A DNA stretch of 64,000 nt from Euborellia annulipes (GCA_023213315.1 JAKCPI010005022.1:47270-111269); one strand, 5' to 3'; counted from the stretch's first letter, positions 10,481-22,116 are shown. Made by a program: numbers and translations. Notes: generated from the letters alone by a model not told the origin.

Positions 10481-10887
10481 GGCCGGTTTTTTCATGTTTG
10501 CGTAGATAGTGAAGTCTCTGTTAAATTGCTTTTTTTTGTAGTGCAGAAACCCTCTTCATTTTTATTCTTATAGTAAAATATACGACATTCCATCATTTTA
10601 TTTAAAAAAGAAGTAGATATATTTGTTATTTTTATTTTGATTCAACTTCTTTTAACAATTAAGTGATGAGATGTGATATATTTTACAATATGCTAAAGGT
10701 TAGGTCCACTGGTATCTGAGGCAGCCATTTGCTTTCATTTTGCATAAGCCAGCCTTCAAGTATATGTTGAATTTTTTGCCAAGGTCTCTGTTAAATTAGC
10801 CCGAGCCAAAAGTTCTGGGTACGATTTACCAAAGGGGTGATATTAGAACCATAGCCTGGCACTAGCATCCTAACTTACGTAGGGTAC

Positions 10888-11175
10888 AATTGAATTCAAG
10901 AAGTAAAATTTATAAACGTGGAAAAATATTTATATTTTGTTACCATGGCAACCATTTCTCCTCTTTTCTATAGAGTACAAGAGAAAAGTGGTCTTCAGAA
11001 GATTACAAAATGACAAAATGAGAATATACATTTTAAAGAGAATCTAAAAAATAATTGATTTTTGAATTTTAATCAAAATCGTTGGAGCGAATTTTGAGAA
11101 AATCGAAAAAAAACTGAAAAAGTGCATCAGTAAAGTACTAGTACTTTTTGACCGATTTTGTTTAAAAGCTTATAT
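10888..11175 (-). repeat. HINE internal fragment with perfect X-box
   Basis: Runs from TTGAATTCAAG through GTTACCATGGCAAC (10939-10952) to GATTTTGTTTAAAAGCTTAT. Both terminal hairpins are missing. Confidence 0.78.
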
Positions 11176-11547
11176 TTTATATTTCAGACGAGATTTAGTT
11201 TTTCTTATGTAATTTAAGAGAGGAATGACACGAGTTTATTTTTTTTGATCATTCATCCATAGTTTACTTATTGAATATACGAGTACTAAACAAACAAAAA
11301 TAAGGAAATTTTAATACAAATTTCTTCACATTAGCTTATATTGAATAGTAGGCCTTTATTACTAACAAAATTCAAGATAAAGTTCATTTTACTACGAATC
11401 TCTTTTTGGTCAACCTTATAAGGTATTTTTTCTTTGATTGAAGGTGAAGGCTTTCAGAGAAACTCCCCCTCCGCCTCTCTTTATGTTACTAGTGGCTGAC
11501 GACAATCTTTTCTCGATTGTAGAATTTAACTAAATGTGAATGCCCTC

Positions 11548-11655
11548 TGGGCTTGGTGTATTTGCTAGCGCGCCTGCCTTCTATACCAAGGGTCGGGGCT
11601 CTGATCCCAGGCAGTCCGATAATTTTATTTAAGCCAATTGGATCACCAAATAGCT
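11548..11655 (+). repeat. tRNA-derived SINE, diverged
   Basis: GGGCTTGGTGTATTTGCTAG, GCGCCTGCCTT and a damaged B box (GGCTCTGATCCC) precede the usual body (CAGTCCGATAATTTTATTTA). B-box mutations suggest an old, inactive copy. Confidence 0.75.
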
Positions 11656-11699
11656 TGAATAAGAATACCTGAACCCCAAATATATATATAAAGATAAAA

Positions 11700-11795
11700 A
11701 TAACGCTTATCGTATAAAGTCTTATATGGGCTAAGTTGCCAAAAAGACTGTGTGCATGTGTGTGTGAGTGTGAATTGGAAAAAAGTGTGAGAATA
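11700..11795 (-). repeat. Dispersed TTGCCGAAAA/(TG)n repeat
   Basis: Second copy of the repeat at 10388: TATCGTATAAAGTCTTATAT, AAGTTGCCAAAAAGACTGTG, (TG)n, GTGAATTGGAAAAAAGTGTG. Confidence 0.65.
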
Positions 11796-11799
11796 AAAT

Positions 11800-12470
11800 A
11801 CAGACTTACCCCAAAGACCTTTAAAAGGCCAAATTCGATGGATCTTTATCATGTTTTATAAATATTTGTTATTTTGTTTAAAATTTATTTGATTCCTTGT
11901 GACTGTGTGGGATTGAAATGCATGTAAGAGAAGCTAATAAAAGACTTCTTGGATGCCTTTCTTATTACGAGACTTTTCAATCAAATTTATTTCTGTCAAT
12001 GAAACTATGAATCTGACCCTCTCATATTTAATTTTACCTGTTAGTTTTTTTTTTTGTTTTTTGAAGATTGACACCGAATTTATTTAAAAAATTTTAGCCA
12101 AGTCGGGGAGCTAACTTCTGGAGGATAGGATTGAACAAGGGTTAATATAAAATGAACTTTCTTATTAAAGGCCAATTTTTTTAGAGGGGGGGGGGAGGGG
12201 AGCGGTCCTGTAGATAGTATTACATGTTCTCGAAGGTTAGTAACAATAGTATAAAAATAGGAGAGGAAAAAATGCTTAGCAACGAGGGAAGAGGGTATTG
12301 TATTGTTCTTTCCGCGGGAGTAGCCCCTCCGATTTTAAATAAGAGCTGCACTTCTAGTGTATGGAATAGGCTAGGATGGTCCGAGCTCTTTTGGCTAAAT
12401 CCCAATTAGGCTAGATATTTTTTTTACTGTTACTCATCACTCAAGTCAAATTTATTTATCTGGAATTTAA
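11800..12470. other. AT-rich DNA, nothing recognised
   Basis: Contains a G tract near 12186 and open but featureless short frames on both strands. Their products resemble no protein family known to me. Confidence 0.45.
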
Positions 12471-12473
12471 AAA

Positions 12474-13356
12474 AATCTGGTGTACTGGCACACAGCACAC
12501 AACTTTCTCTTACCCTTCGGTAAGAGAAAGTTGTGCACCGTGCTGTCACACCAGATTTTTTGTGTCGAGATATATTTAGTTTTCCATAGCAAATTAGTTT
12601 CAAACTTTACCACTTCAAATTCATAAGTAAAAAAGTTAATTGATTTAAAATTTCCGTAGGCTCTGTGTGTTGACTGCTTGAAATAAACTATGGTTATTTT
12701 TTAAAATTTTAATCTCATATTTGGATATTTTATACACAATAGAGAATTCTAAATAAATACAAAATTTCATAATTGGAAAATTTTTTTAAAAATGTTTAAA
12801 AAGTTCCAAAGGAGACCTCCCCTTTTGAATCAAAATTAACAAGCAAATCCCCATAGGAATTTAACATTGGCTCTATGGAAGGAAAAGCCAGAAAAATGAA
12901 TTTCAAAAATCTGAAATCTTTCCTACGAAGTACAAGAGTAAAGAGTGCTTCAAAAAGACTTCAAGGGCAAAATGAGAATATACATTTTACAGAGCATCTA
13001 AAAAAATAACTGATTTTTTTTATTTTTAACAAAATCGTTGAGAAAATAGAAAAAAAACTGAAAAAAGTACATCAGTAAAGTACTAGTATTTTTTGGCCGA
13101 TTTTGTTCAAAAGCTTATTTTGAGTGTCCGAGAGGGTAGCTAACTTAAATATAAAATTTCAATCCGGGAGCTCAATTCCTTCATGCTAAAAATCGTTACA
13201 CACAGACAGACACACAGACCAATTTGTGAGACCCACTTTTTTGGTCTCAGGAGTCCTCAAAACTTGTATATCCATCAAAATCTCGACATCGAATTTTTGA
13301 CATGATCGCAATACTTTCTCTCTATATATATTAACATATATAGGGTAAGAAAAAGT
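12474..13356 (-). repeat. Full-length HINE, subfamily B
   Basis: About 880 bp. The 3' foldback is very regular (TCTCTTACC pairs perfectly with GGTAAGAGA, 12505-12532). Between it and the common blocks lies a 300-bp subfamily-specific segment (TTGACTGCTTGAAATAAACT; TTTATACACAATAGAGAATT) shared only with 35049-35450. No X-box is present. It ends in the usual 5' hairpin (GGTAAGAAAAAGT). Confidence 0.85.
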
Positions 13357-14150
13357 AAAAATGGATATTCATCTAAAAATACCAACTAAAAAGAAAATAT
13401 ACATTTTTAATAGTGTATCATCAAATCATCAAAGAAATAAAAAAAAATCACTTAAACTATCTAAATACTATAGGCCTATTCCTTACAAAAACATATACTA
13501 AATAAGGAAAATTTTTAAGAAAAATCATTTTCACTTCAATTGGAATTTTTTTTTTTTAACAAAACAAATAGAAATGATTCAGTAAAACTATTTATTTCTA
13601 ATGAGCAAGTATGGAAAGTGTTTCCCCCCCCCCTCCTCCTCTCGCGTGTTATACCAGTATTTATAAGTGAAAAGTGTTAAAAGAACCTCCTTCTTTGGGT
13701 AAAATTCCTATATAAACAATTGGACTTTTATGAAAGTGATTCATACTTTTGAGAAAAGGAATAAGAAAAAAAAATTCTCCAATTATTTTTTTGATAAAAG
13801 GATTTACGAAAAACTTTCATTAGCGTTGATGATCTCAAAAGTCGTTTAAACTTTCACAGAATCTGGGCTAAACTAACATCTTGCTTGCTATTAGCCATTG
13901 CTATTATTAATTATATTTTTTTTTTACTTTCCACCTATCATCAAGACGAAATCAATCAATCATATGCAAAGTTAAATGATTATAATAACTATAATGAATG
14001 GGATGTTATAAAGAGATAAAAATTGGGGACTAGCACCTACTTTTCTTTTTGGCACAACAAATAACGACCAAATTTATTTTATTTCCTTTCTCTTTGGTCT
14101 TTATTTCAATTAGGCTAGACTTTTATTGCAGATAACTCCCCGGTTGACTT
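13357..14150. other. AT-rich DNA, nothing recognised
   Basis: AT-rich sequence with a C tract near 13623 and a TAGGCCTA palindrome at 13471-13478. No gene is seen. Confidence 0.45.
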
Positions 14151-14154
14151 TTTT

Positions 14155-14410
14155 CTTATCTAAATTTCGATGTCGAGATGGAAATATACGTTTTGAGAAT
14201 CCCTGATTCCAAAAAAGCGAGTCCCGCATGGCCCGTGTGCTCAAAATAAAGCAAGAAGGAAACAAGCTACGAGGTTGAAATTTTATATTCAGATACACTC
14301 TTGACATTTTCAAGTTAAGCTTTTGAATAAATTAGAGTACTTTACTGATGTTACTCTGTGACTCTAATGTTTTTGATTAAAATTCACAAATTAATTATTA
14401 TTTAGATTAT
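14155..14410 (+). repeat. Degenerate HINE fragment
   Basis: ATTTCGATGTCGAGATGG, the CCCTGATTCCAAAAAAGC block and GAGGTTGAAATTTTATATTC identify it. The microsatellite is lost. It lies directly upstream of a second HINE in the same orientation. Confidence 0.7.
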
Positions 14411-14415
14411 TTTTT

Positions 14416-15125
14416 ACTTTCTCTTACCTATGTATATATGTAATATATAGAAAGAAAGTATTGGATTCATGTCAAAAATTCGATGTCGAGATTTTGATGG
14501 ATATACACGTTTTGAGGTCCCCTGAATCCAAAAAAGTGGTTTTCGCGACATGGTCTGTCTGTCTGTCTGTTTGTGTGTGTTAAATTTTAAAGCATGAAGG
14601 AATTGAGCTAGGAGGTTGAAATTTTATATTTAACAAGTTAAACACCCCCCGGGACCGGAAAAATAAGCTTTTAATCAAAATCGGCCAAGTGTAGGCCTAC
14701 TAGTACGATTTTGATTAAATTCCATAAATTCAAGGGATGATAATTAGGCTGCCTAATTATCATCCCTTGAATACATTCACATCAGCCATATCCAGTTATA
14801 ATCATTTCAATTAAATTCCATAAATCAATTATTTTTTAGATATCTTTAAAATATATATTCTCATTTTGGCATTGAAATCTTATGAAGATCATTTTACTCT
14901 AGTACTTCCTTTAGGAAAGATAGGAGAAATGGTTGCCATGGTAACAAAATATAAATATTTTCACATGTTTATAAATCTTACATCTTGAATTCAAATGTAC
15001 ATACCATACTGCCGGTAACTAAATATATCTCGACACAAAAAAACAGGTGTGGCAAGCACAGAACACAACTTTGCACAACCGAAGCTAAGAGAAAGTTGTT
15101 TCCTGTGCGCCAGTCACACCAGATT
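14416..15125 (+). repeat. Full-length HINE with an 81-bp insertion
   Basis: Complete from the 5' hairpin to the 3' foldback, with a perfect X-box at 14932-14945. An 81-bp palindrome-bearing segment (14730-14810) interrupts the second block between two copies of TTAAATTCCATAAAT. Confidence 0.85.
14730..14810. repeat. Small insertion carrying a 39-bp perfect palindrome
   Basis: Arms of 19 bp (CAAGGGATGATAATTAGGC at 14731-14749 and its exact complement at 14751-14769) around a single T. The 81-bp insert is bordered by TTAAATTCCATAAAT at 14715-14729 and 14811-14825, a 15-bp target duplication inside the HINE. Confidence 0.65.
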
Positions 15126-15292
15126 TTTTATATTGAATATCTTTCAAAATCTATGTAGATATATATAATAAATATGAATATAATTAATCTATCAACTAAC
15201 TAACCCTTTGATGAGTTTTTCCTCAACTCAAAACAATAGGGAGCCATATTCAAATCGATAGCCTCTGGGCATATATCGTAGCCTGAATCACG

Positions 15293-15755
15293 TAGTGGCG
15301 TATCTCAGTTTCTATCATTTTTCAGGAGAGCTTTTTTTTAACATTTACTCTTTTTTCTCATTCACACAGTCTTTTCGGCAACTTAGGCCATTTAAGACTT
15401 TTTAACGATACTCGTATGGTTATTAATATATCTATTGGGGGTCCAGGCATTTCTATTTAAGCCTTTTGGTATCCAAATGCCTTAAATAAAATCATCGGAC
15501 TGCCTGGGGTCCGAACCCGTGACGTTCGATATAGAAGGTAGGCACGCTACCAACTACTCCAAGCCCCGCGGGCAGGAGAGCTGTTTATAGTTCGTGTTGT
15601 TATATTAAATGTTGAGATACGCAAAACCAAAAAAGCTAAATAATTCGAAAAAACATGCAAATACAGATTCGTCACTTTGTGATAATGTAAAGAACGCCAG
15701 GACACGGCCATGCCCGTTGTATCTCAATTTTTAATTTTTCTGAGATACGTCACTA
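15293..15755. mobile_element. Tc1/mariner-like MITE with nested SINE
   Basis: Ends GTGGCGTATCTCAG and CTGAGATACGTCAC form a 14-bp inverted repeat with one mismatch, both flanked by TA, the target used by Tc1/mariner transposons. A dispersed (CA)n repeat (about 15345-15410) and a reverse SINE (15460-15572) lie inside. No transposase frame remains. Confidence 0.55.
15460..15572 (-). repeat. tRNA-derived SINE
   Basis: Reverse copy with body GGTATCCAAATGCCTTAAAT, complemented B box GGGTCCGAACCCGTGAC and complemented head GCACGCTACCAACTACTCCA. It lies within the MITE 15293-15755. Confidence 0.75.
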
Positions 15756-15949
15756 CTTGATGCAAGCGACGATATGTCCTCTTTTAAATCCGGCTTATAA
15801 AAGAAATTCAAAAAGTTAATAGAATAAATATAACAGATAATACTGTATATAAAAAGTTTCTAGATTTTTCCTTTAACCGTCTCATTGGTGATAATTGATT
15901 TAGAAATTTCGCCATTTGATTTGTAAGGTAAAAGCAAATTGTTTTTCAT

Positions 15950-16260
15950 CAGAGAGGCTCGTTCGTTTGTTTTTGTGCGTGGGAGGTGGAGGTGGAGGGT
16001 ATTTCCGCCTCCATGAATGGCCAACGAGAAGGTTTTTCGTGTGAATCACTAACTAAGCTCCCGCGAGTTGTGAGTTCATTTCACTTTGCTTACTGATCAG
16101 CAGGCGAGTGACTCATGCGCCGGCTTTCTTTCTGGGTCAAGCGCAAGGACAACTTGTGGCATTGGGATCGATCCCCGCCAGGGCTTTTAGAACTTATCGC
16201 ACGCTCTGCCAAGGTCGACTGCCGGCCACAACTCAACTCTCACGATAACAACATAATAAT
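15950..16260. other. Non-repetitive, CpG-richer stretch
   Basis: Includes a purine-rich GGGAGGTGGAGGTGGAGGG, an AP-1 word TGACTCA at about 16109, and GGGATCGATCCCCGCC near 16165, which vaguely resembles a tRNA T-arm. A 116-residue forward frame starts at 16115, but only its first third lies in GC-rich sequence and the rest is low-complexity. I do not call a gene. Confidence 0.25.
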
Positions 16261-16994
16261 ATCAAATGACCTATCCCTAATCACAATATCAACAAATAAA
16301 AAAATACTCTATATCAATAGTGGAGGAAATAAAATTCTCTTATATTCAAAACGATTAGAGGATCATATTTTGAGATTTTGTAAAACTCCACTCAGGGGAC
16401 GGAGAAGTTGCTATGAGGAAAGTTTTTATATAGATTACAAAATTTCTTTTATAATTTATGTATAGTTGGATTGGTATTGTTTCAATGTCAAAGCTAAGGT
16501 TAAAAGAAAATTAACCTAATTTTATTTTTACACGATAATTACTTTCCAGAAAAGCCGTGTAAAATAAAAAAAAACTTTTAAAAAAAATGCTTTTATTTAA
16601 TTTGAATTAAAAAGAGAGAAATAATTTAATTTACTTGTTCTTGTTAAAATTGTTGAATATTTATGACTTAAAATAAAAGCGTGGGGCGCTCATTGATAGC
16701 TTAAGGAATTGTCTATAGCCTCGGAATCCCCTCGAAGCGCCCACATTATTTTGATAAAAATGGGGATACAATTGTTTTAGTCAAAAATGACCCATTAAAA
16801 TCAAATTTAACACCTCTAGCTCATCGGGAAGTGTGTTAAGTAAAGACTTAAAGTTGGTGACCTTGAAAGAATAAGTTAAATAAAAGCATTTAAAAAGTCG
16901 AAGTTGAAGTTTTTATTTTAAATTTTAAGGTTTATAAACAAATTATAAAAAAACCAATGAAGTATGTGGATGTTGATTTACATATAAGGAAGGA

Positions 16995-17075
16995 AGCAGG
17001 AGCAGCCAAAAATTAAAGCCTCCAATTTTATTACAATTAATGTGACGTTTCGAGAAAACTATTTTCTCATCAGTC
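16995..17075 (-). repeat. CAGGTGCAGCC repeat with hammerhead-like core
   Basis: GGAAGCAGGAGCAGCCAAAA and AAAGCCTCCAATTTTATTAC are followed by GTGACGTTTCGAGAAAAC and TTTTCTCATCAGTC. On the minus strand this reads CTGATGAGAAAATAG...CTCGAAACGTC. Related copies lie at 21622-21960 and 40420-40660. Confidence 0.6.
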
Positions 17076-17170
17076 TTTCACATTGTATCCGTTCCGGAGT
17101 TGTTAAAAAGGCACAATATACTTATTATGTATTCTATTTATGGGTGAGTTATTCATTCACTTGTTCAGTG

Positions 17171-17816
17171 AGGAACATTCTCTTACCTATATGTATATGT
17201 TAATATACATATATTTATATATAGAGAGAGAAATAATTGGAATAGAGCTAGGAGGTTGAAATTTTATATTTAAGTTAGCCACCCGCCTGGCACTTGGCAC
17301 AAAGCTTTTGAACAACACCGGCTAAAGAGTACAAGTACTGATGTACTTTTTCAGTTTTTTTAATTTCGCCCACTGTACTTCATAGGAAAGATAGGAGAAA
17401 TGGTTGCCATGGAAACAAAAATATTTTCTAGTATATGGGTATTTTTATGGCTGGTGGAATTTGTATCAGGAATGAAAGTTAAATGAAAACGCAGTCAGAA
17501 ATTTTTCTTTAAAAATATATATATCTGACGTTTGGGCTTTGTCCAAAGCTCCGAGGATGGCTTTGACCAAAGCCGAAACGTTAGCTGTTAAAATATATTT
17601 TTAAAGAAAACATTCTGGCTGCGTTTTCTTCTAACTTTCAATCGGGATATAAATATTTTCCCATGTTTATAAATTTTACATCTTGAATTTTAATATATCG
17701 GCGGAAACTAAATATATCTCGACACAAAAAATCTGGGGTGACAAGTACAGAACACAAGTTTTGATTACCGAAAGTAGGAGAAAGTTGTGTGCTCTGCGGC
17801 CAGTCACACCAGATTT
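17171..17816 (+). repeat. HINE interrupted by a foldback element
   Basis: The 5' hairpin (CTCTTACC...GAGAGAGAAA), second block and X-box variant (GTTGCCATGGAAAC, 17403-17416) are followed by an insert at 17429-17652. The HINE then resumes and ends in the 3' foldback (ATCTGGGGTGACAAGTACAG to CACACCAGATT). The microsatellite block is deleted. Confidence 0.8.
17429..17652 (+). repeat. Foldback element with hammerhead-like core, 8-9 bp duplication
   Basis: Arms of about 75 bp (GAAAGTTAAATGAAAACGCA and its diverged complement) surround CCGAGGATGGCTTT...AAAGCCGAAACGTT. ATATTTTC borders it at 17421-17428 and 17653-17660, where the HINE is interrupted. The core word is CCGAGGA instead of CTGANGA, so a ribozyme here would be mutated. 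Confidence 0.65.
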
Positions 17817-18401
17817 TTTATTGTCATTTTTTTATGTTTTTGAGACGAGGATTTTGAATTCGTCCTCTCTAGGACCATATTTAGAATAATGTTAGGAGAG
17901 TTAAAAGTTCAACCACAAAGTTATGGTTTCCTTAAGAGACATTCTGTATTCATGAATGATCAATGCTTCTTAAATAATTTTAAATAAAAAGCACAAATAA
18001 AACAAGACTTTTTTCCTAGTGATTTTTTATTGACACTATTTCGAAATATTTCTTCTCTTCAAGTTCAATTTACATACATATAGATTCTTAATAAATGAAT
18101 CATAAATTTTTAACTTAATCATACTAATATTTTTATTCTTATAAAATTATGTAAACCTCAAATTCCAAAATTGCTGTAGTTCGCATTGTATTGCATATTC
18201 AATGCTGCATTTTTGCAAATGATTTTTATTCTTTCCTATAAATAAGGCCGAGCAAAAGGCCTAGTATGATTTCATTTATTCCTACCAGGATAAATCGAAT
18301 TAATCAGATAAAATAACTACAAAGATTTGTAATGGTATTCTGAAAGAGAGTTGTGTAGATAGTTAATTAAAAAAGCAACAAAAAATTGAATTTTATTTTT
18401 T

Positions 18402-19028
18402 ACTTTCTCTTACCTATCTATGTAGTGAGAAAGTATTGGATTCATGTCAAAAATTCGATGTCGAGATTTTGATGGATATACACGTTTTGAAGTCACCTGA
18501 ATCCAAAAAAGTGGTTTTCGCAATATGGTCTGTCTGTCTGTGTGTCTGTGAACAAAATATTTCAAGAACGAAACGAGCTACGAGGGCCCCTGGCACTTGA
18601 CATGAAACCCTTGAACAAAATCGGCCAAAGAGTAGTAGTACTTTACCGATGTACTTTTCTGTTTTTTTTTTTTTTTTTTTTCAATTTTCTCAAAATTTGC
18701 TCCAATGGTTTTAATTAAAATTCAAAAATTAATTATTTTTTTAGATGCCTATACTTCTTTCAAATGTATATTCTCATTTTGCTCTCAAAATTGTTTGAAT
18801 TACACTTTACTCTTGTGCTTCATAGGAAAGATAGAAGAAATGGTTGCCATGGTAAAAAAATATAAATATTTTCCCATGTTTATAAATTTTACATCTTGAA
18901 TTTTAATATATCGGCGGAAACTAAATATATGTCGACACGAAAAATCTGGTGTAACATGCACAGAACACAACTTTCTCTTTCCGAAGGGTAAAAGAAAGTT
19001 GTGTGCTGGGCGACCAGTCACACCAGAT
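18402..19028 (+). repeat. Full-length HINE repeat
   Basis: About 627 bp, complete at both hairpins. The X-box is damaged (GTTGCCATGGTAAA at 18843). The terminal foldback keeps TTTCTCTTTCCGAAGGGTAA pairing. Confidence 0.87.
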
Positions 19029-19213
19029 TTTTGTTATATAGTTACTAAACATAATACTATCAATATTATAATATAAATATTTCAACACGAGGTTACGGTA
19101 GAGAGTTTAAATCTGACTAAATGAATTGTAAATTACCAACCGATTTGTTTTGTTAATTAAAGTATTATAGTATTATCAGACGTCCTTATATGAATTTGTT
19201 TTTTGTATTTCAG

Positions 19214-20500
19214 ATATCGACTAATCGCCTTCGAGGATCGACATCAGAGAGCAGTCTGCCCAGAGGATGATGCGATACTTAGTTGAATAGAAGACCTGAT
19301 CGAGGTGCGCTGAGTCATCGAGGCAGTCACTACAGGTGATACTGAGTGTAGCAGCTGCATCAAAAGTCTGTATGAACATTTACGTGAGCGTAGAGTGTTA
19401 ATGTTTAAGGATGCACGCAATTCTTATTAGATTACCTACATAGCATTTGATAGAGTCTATAAATGGGCGCTTAATAATCAGAAAATCTCTACGCTCACAA
19501 ATTGATCCATTTATATAGGAGTTTAGGCCTTCTGTGTCGGGGTTCTCTAACGTTCTCTTGAATTGACATTAATTGCGAATTGATTCCTCTATCCTGGCAT
19601 AGGGTGTTGTTGTTCTTTCGATATTTAGTTAGGCAGGCCTCCCAGGAGAGGATTCAATTCGCTCTTGACTGATATTCCAGAGGACTAGGTGAATTCCTCT
19701 ATCGTCTTTCGCGCATTTAAGAGGAAGAGTGTTTTTCTCTTTCTCAGAGGCCTTGTTGGTCAGTGCTGAGTTCTGGGCCTTGGTTGTTTCACGACAGTGA
19801 TTTAATGTTCAGGATGTATGGAGTTCATATAGGATGTTGTTAGCTTTTAGGGTTCTTTTTTTTCATTCTGTTTCTGAAATGAGCAATCAAGGGAGTTCTT
19901 CAGTAATGTTTTGACCAGGCTCGCATCCTAACTCGTGAATGAATATCAATCAGATCAATTAACTCTGCTTCTTTTTAGCTCGCTAGTAACGCTAAATGAT
20001 ATCAGGCAGGTGGGCAGAGACTAATTGATCTGTACATTGAGTATCTTCATGTGTTGTGCTTCTTTTCCTCTTCTATTTTCCTTGGGGTGTGGGCGCGGTC
20101 CGTTTCGTTTGCGATATAAGTCGATTGAAGTCTTGCTTTCCGTGAAATACCCGCGTTTCGCGTTCGTCTCAAGAAAGAATATGAACTCCATTGTAAAATT
20201 AGATGGCCTTTTTAGATTAAATTCTTTGATAAGTAATTTTAAAGCTAATCTTTAAAAAAAAATTTAAAAATTTTCCCCTTAGTCTTGGCATTTACCTTTC
20301 TATCACAGAGGACTCCAAACACCCTTCTCCAAATCATCCAACCAACTTGGATCCTGTGATCTAGCTCTTTATCAAGTTAATGCTCGTTAATCACATCTCC
20401 AACATAATCGCACCGACCGACTTCTAGCGCTATAAAAAAATAAGCAATTTTCGTTTTTGTTAAAATTTCATTTAAATAAAATAAAATAAACTTATTTTTA
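19214..20500 (+). ncRNA. Candidate long terminal exon or non-coding transcript
   Basis: A good acceptor (TTGTTTTTTGTATTTCAG|A) opens a 1-kb stretch of balanced, non-repetitive sequence without homopolymers, quite unlike the flanks. AATAAA words near 20475-20495 could be a poly(A) signal. The forward frames close within about 70 nt, so any protein part would be the last few residues; otherwise this would be a 3' UTR or a non-coding RNA exon. No similarity is recognised. The call rests only on composition and one splice site. Confidence 0.22.
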
Positions 20501-20569
20501 TTTTTTATACAGTATTAGTCCAGTCGATATAATGAAAAATAGGGGAGTAGTTGGAAAACATTCCGAAAT

Positions 20570-20650
20570 TAATGAAATTCTTATAGGTCATTTGGGGGTA
20601 CTCTAGGATGTCTAGCCTTAGTTTTCGACCTCGAGGACCCTTATGTCCAC
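20570..20650 (+). repeat. Dispersed repeat, GGGGGTACTCTAGGAT family
   Basis: GGTCATTTGGGGGTACTCTA...TTTCGACCTCGAGGACCCT recurs at 42905-42980 with only a few changes. Function and element type are unknown. Confidence 0.5.
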
Positions 20651-21360
20651 CAAAGTCCAAAATGGATTGACTCGACTAAATGACTTACTAATATACTTGA
20701 CTCATTTTTTGGTGTTCAAACACGTTTAGCTACTAAATTACTCGCTACTAGACTAAAATACTAGCATAATGCGAACTAGGCTTTATAGCCCTCTAATAAA
20801 AATTTTTTTTACTGTATATTGCATAAATATGTTTATAATAATATTTAATATGATAGATTAAATCAAAAATAGGACATGTGACGTGAGCAAATTTGCATCA
20901 AGTCAATTTTATACAATCAAAACAACAAAACAGAATGAATCCTTTCAATATTAATTAGATTATAATAAATAAGATAAGAACTATGAAAATATTAAAAATC
21001 TCTTGGCAACAAGTTTGATTTGATTCATAAATTCATTAAACATCTGCTTTGAGATTTTTTGCTTGAATAGACTTAAAATTATCATATTATATAATCTATT
21101 TGAATAACGTACTTTAAGAGTTTAAAAAATTTGTCATTACGTTCAACCGGTTGTGTTTATTTGTACTTGTATTTTTAGACCCCGGGAAAATTAATCAAGT
21201 TTTTTATAGTCTTTTCTGCTTCTCAGGCCATAGACTTTTGACAACTCTTATATACTAGGCTTATAGAATATTAATTACGATACAAATTATCCAGCCAACT
21301 TTATTTATATCAATCGAAATTATAAGATTATTACTCTTTTTTCTTTCTGTTTGAATGCCA
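20650..21360. other. AT-rich DNA, nothing recognised
   Basis: No gene, element ends or splice-bounded open segment are visible. Confidence 0.45.
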
Positions 21361-21621
21361 CTATGTTTTTTGATTAAAATTCAAAAATCAATTATTTTTT
21401 AGCTAAATATTTTTCGAGATCTATATGGCCCCCCGGGGGCCATGGGATGTTTGGCCTCATCAATAAAAAACACTCACAGTCTTAAAAATATTTTTTAGCT
21501 GCTCATTAAAATTTATATTCTCATTTTGCCCTCAATATTGTTTAAAGCACCCTTTACTCTTGTGCTTTATTGGGAAGATAGGAGAAATGGTTGCCATGGT
21601 AACAAAATATAAATATTATGA

Positions 21622-21960
21622 CAGGAAGGAGCAGGTGCAGCCAAAAAATAAAAGCCTCCGGAATATCGACCGAAACGTCGACAAGCGTGTGAAATAAAGC
21701 TAAAGATGAATATATTAAAATTTTTCTTTATTGCTTGAATATCCTCACTACTTAAAAGCTTCCGATTTAATACTAGTTAATGAGACGTTTCGGATGAATT
21801 TTATTTACCCATCTCGAGTCCTTCAAAATTGTTAAAAGTCCCGGAGTTGGTCAATAGGGCCATACATGTAAATTTATCTATCATATGTCCTGGCGATGTG
21901 GGCCATCGTATTTATTTAGTGAGTTTTCCTGTCTATAGAAAAACAGCCACTGACTTCATT
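21622..21960 (-). repeat. CAGGTGCAGCC repeat inside HINE
   Basis: GGAGCAGGTGCAGCCAAAAA and AAAGCCTCC are followed by CGACCGAAACGTCGAC, then GAGACGTTTCGGATGAATTT and ACCCATCTCGAGTCC. The same phrase and a shared tail (TATCATATGTCCTGGCGATG) occur at 40420-40660. Confidence 0.6.
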
Positions 21961-22009
21961 GATTTATAAATATTTTCCCATGTTTATAAATTTTACATCT
22001 TGAATTCGC

Positions 22010-22116
22010 CCCCGGGCTTGACGTAGTTGGTAACGCGCCTGCCTTGTGTACCAAGGGTCGGGGGTTCGGATCCCAGGCAATCCGATGATTTTATTTAAGA
22101 CATTTGGATACCAAAT
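22010..22116 (+). repeat. tRNA-derived SINE with target duplication
   Basis: The head GGGCTTGACGTAGTTGGTAA and B box GGGGGTTCGGATCCC are well preserved. TTGAATTC flanks it on both sides inside the host HINE, a short target-site duplication consistent with retroposition into the HINE TTGAATTC word. Confidence 0.8.

Noticed and set aside
16160..16185. Possible second SINE (GGGATCGATCCCCGCC)
   Set aside because: A palindromic T-arm-like word alone; no A box at the right distance and no second copy in the window.
16115..16465. 116-codon forward frame starting MRRLSFWVKRK
   Set aside because: Only the start lies in complex sequence; the rest is asparagine/isoleucine-rich AT translation, without splice support or family likeness.
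3335..22116. tRNA genes
   Set aside because: A- and B-box-like words are present, but no acceptor stem closes, the anticodon arm is irregular, and a shared non-tRNA body follows each copy. They are SINEs.
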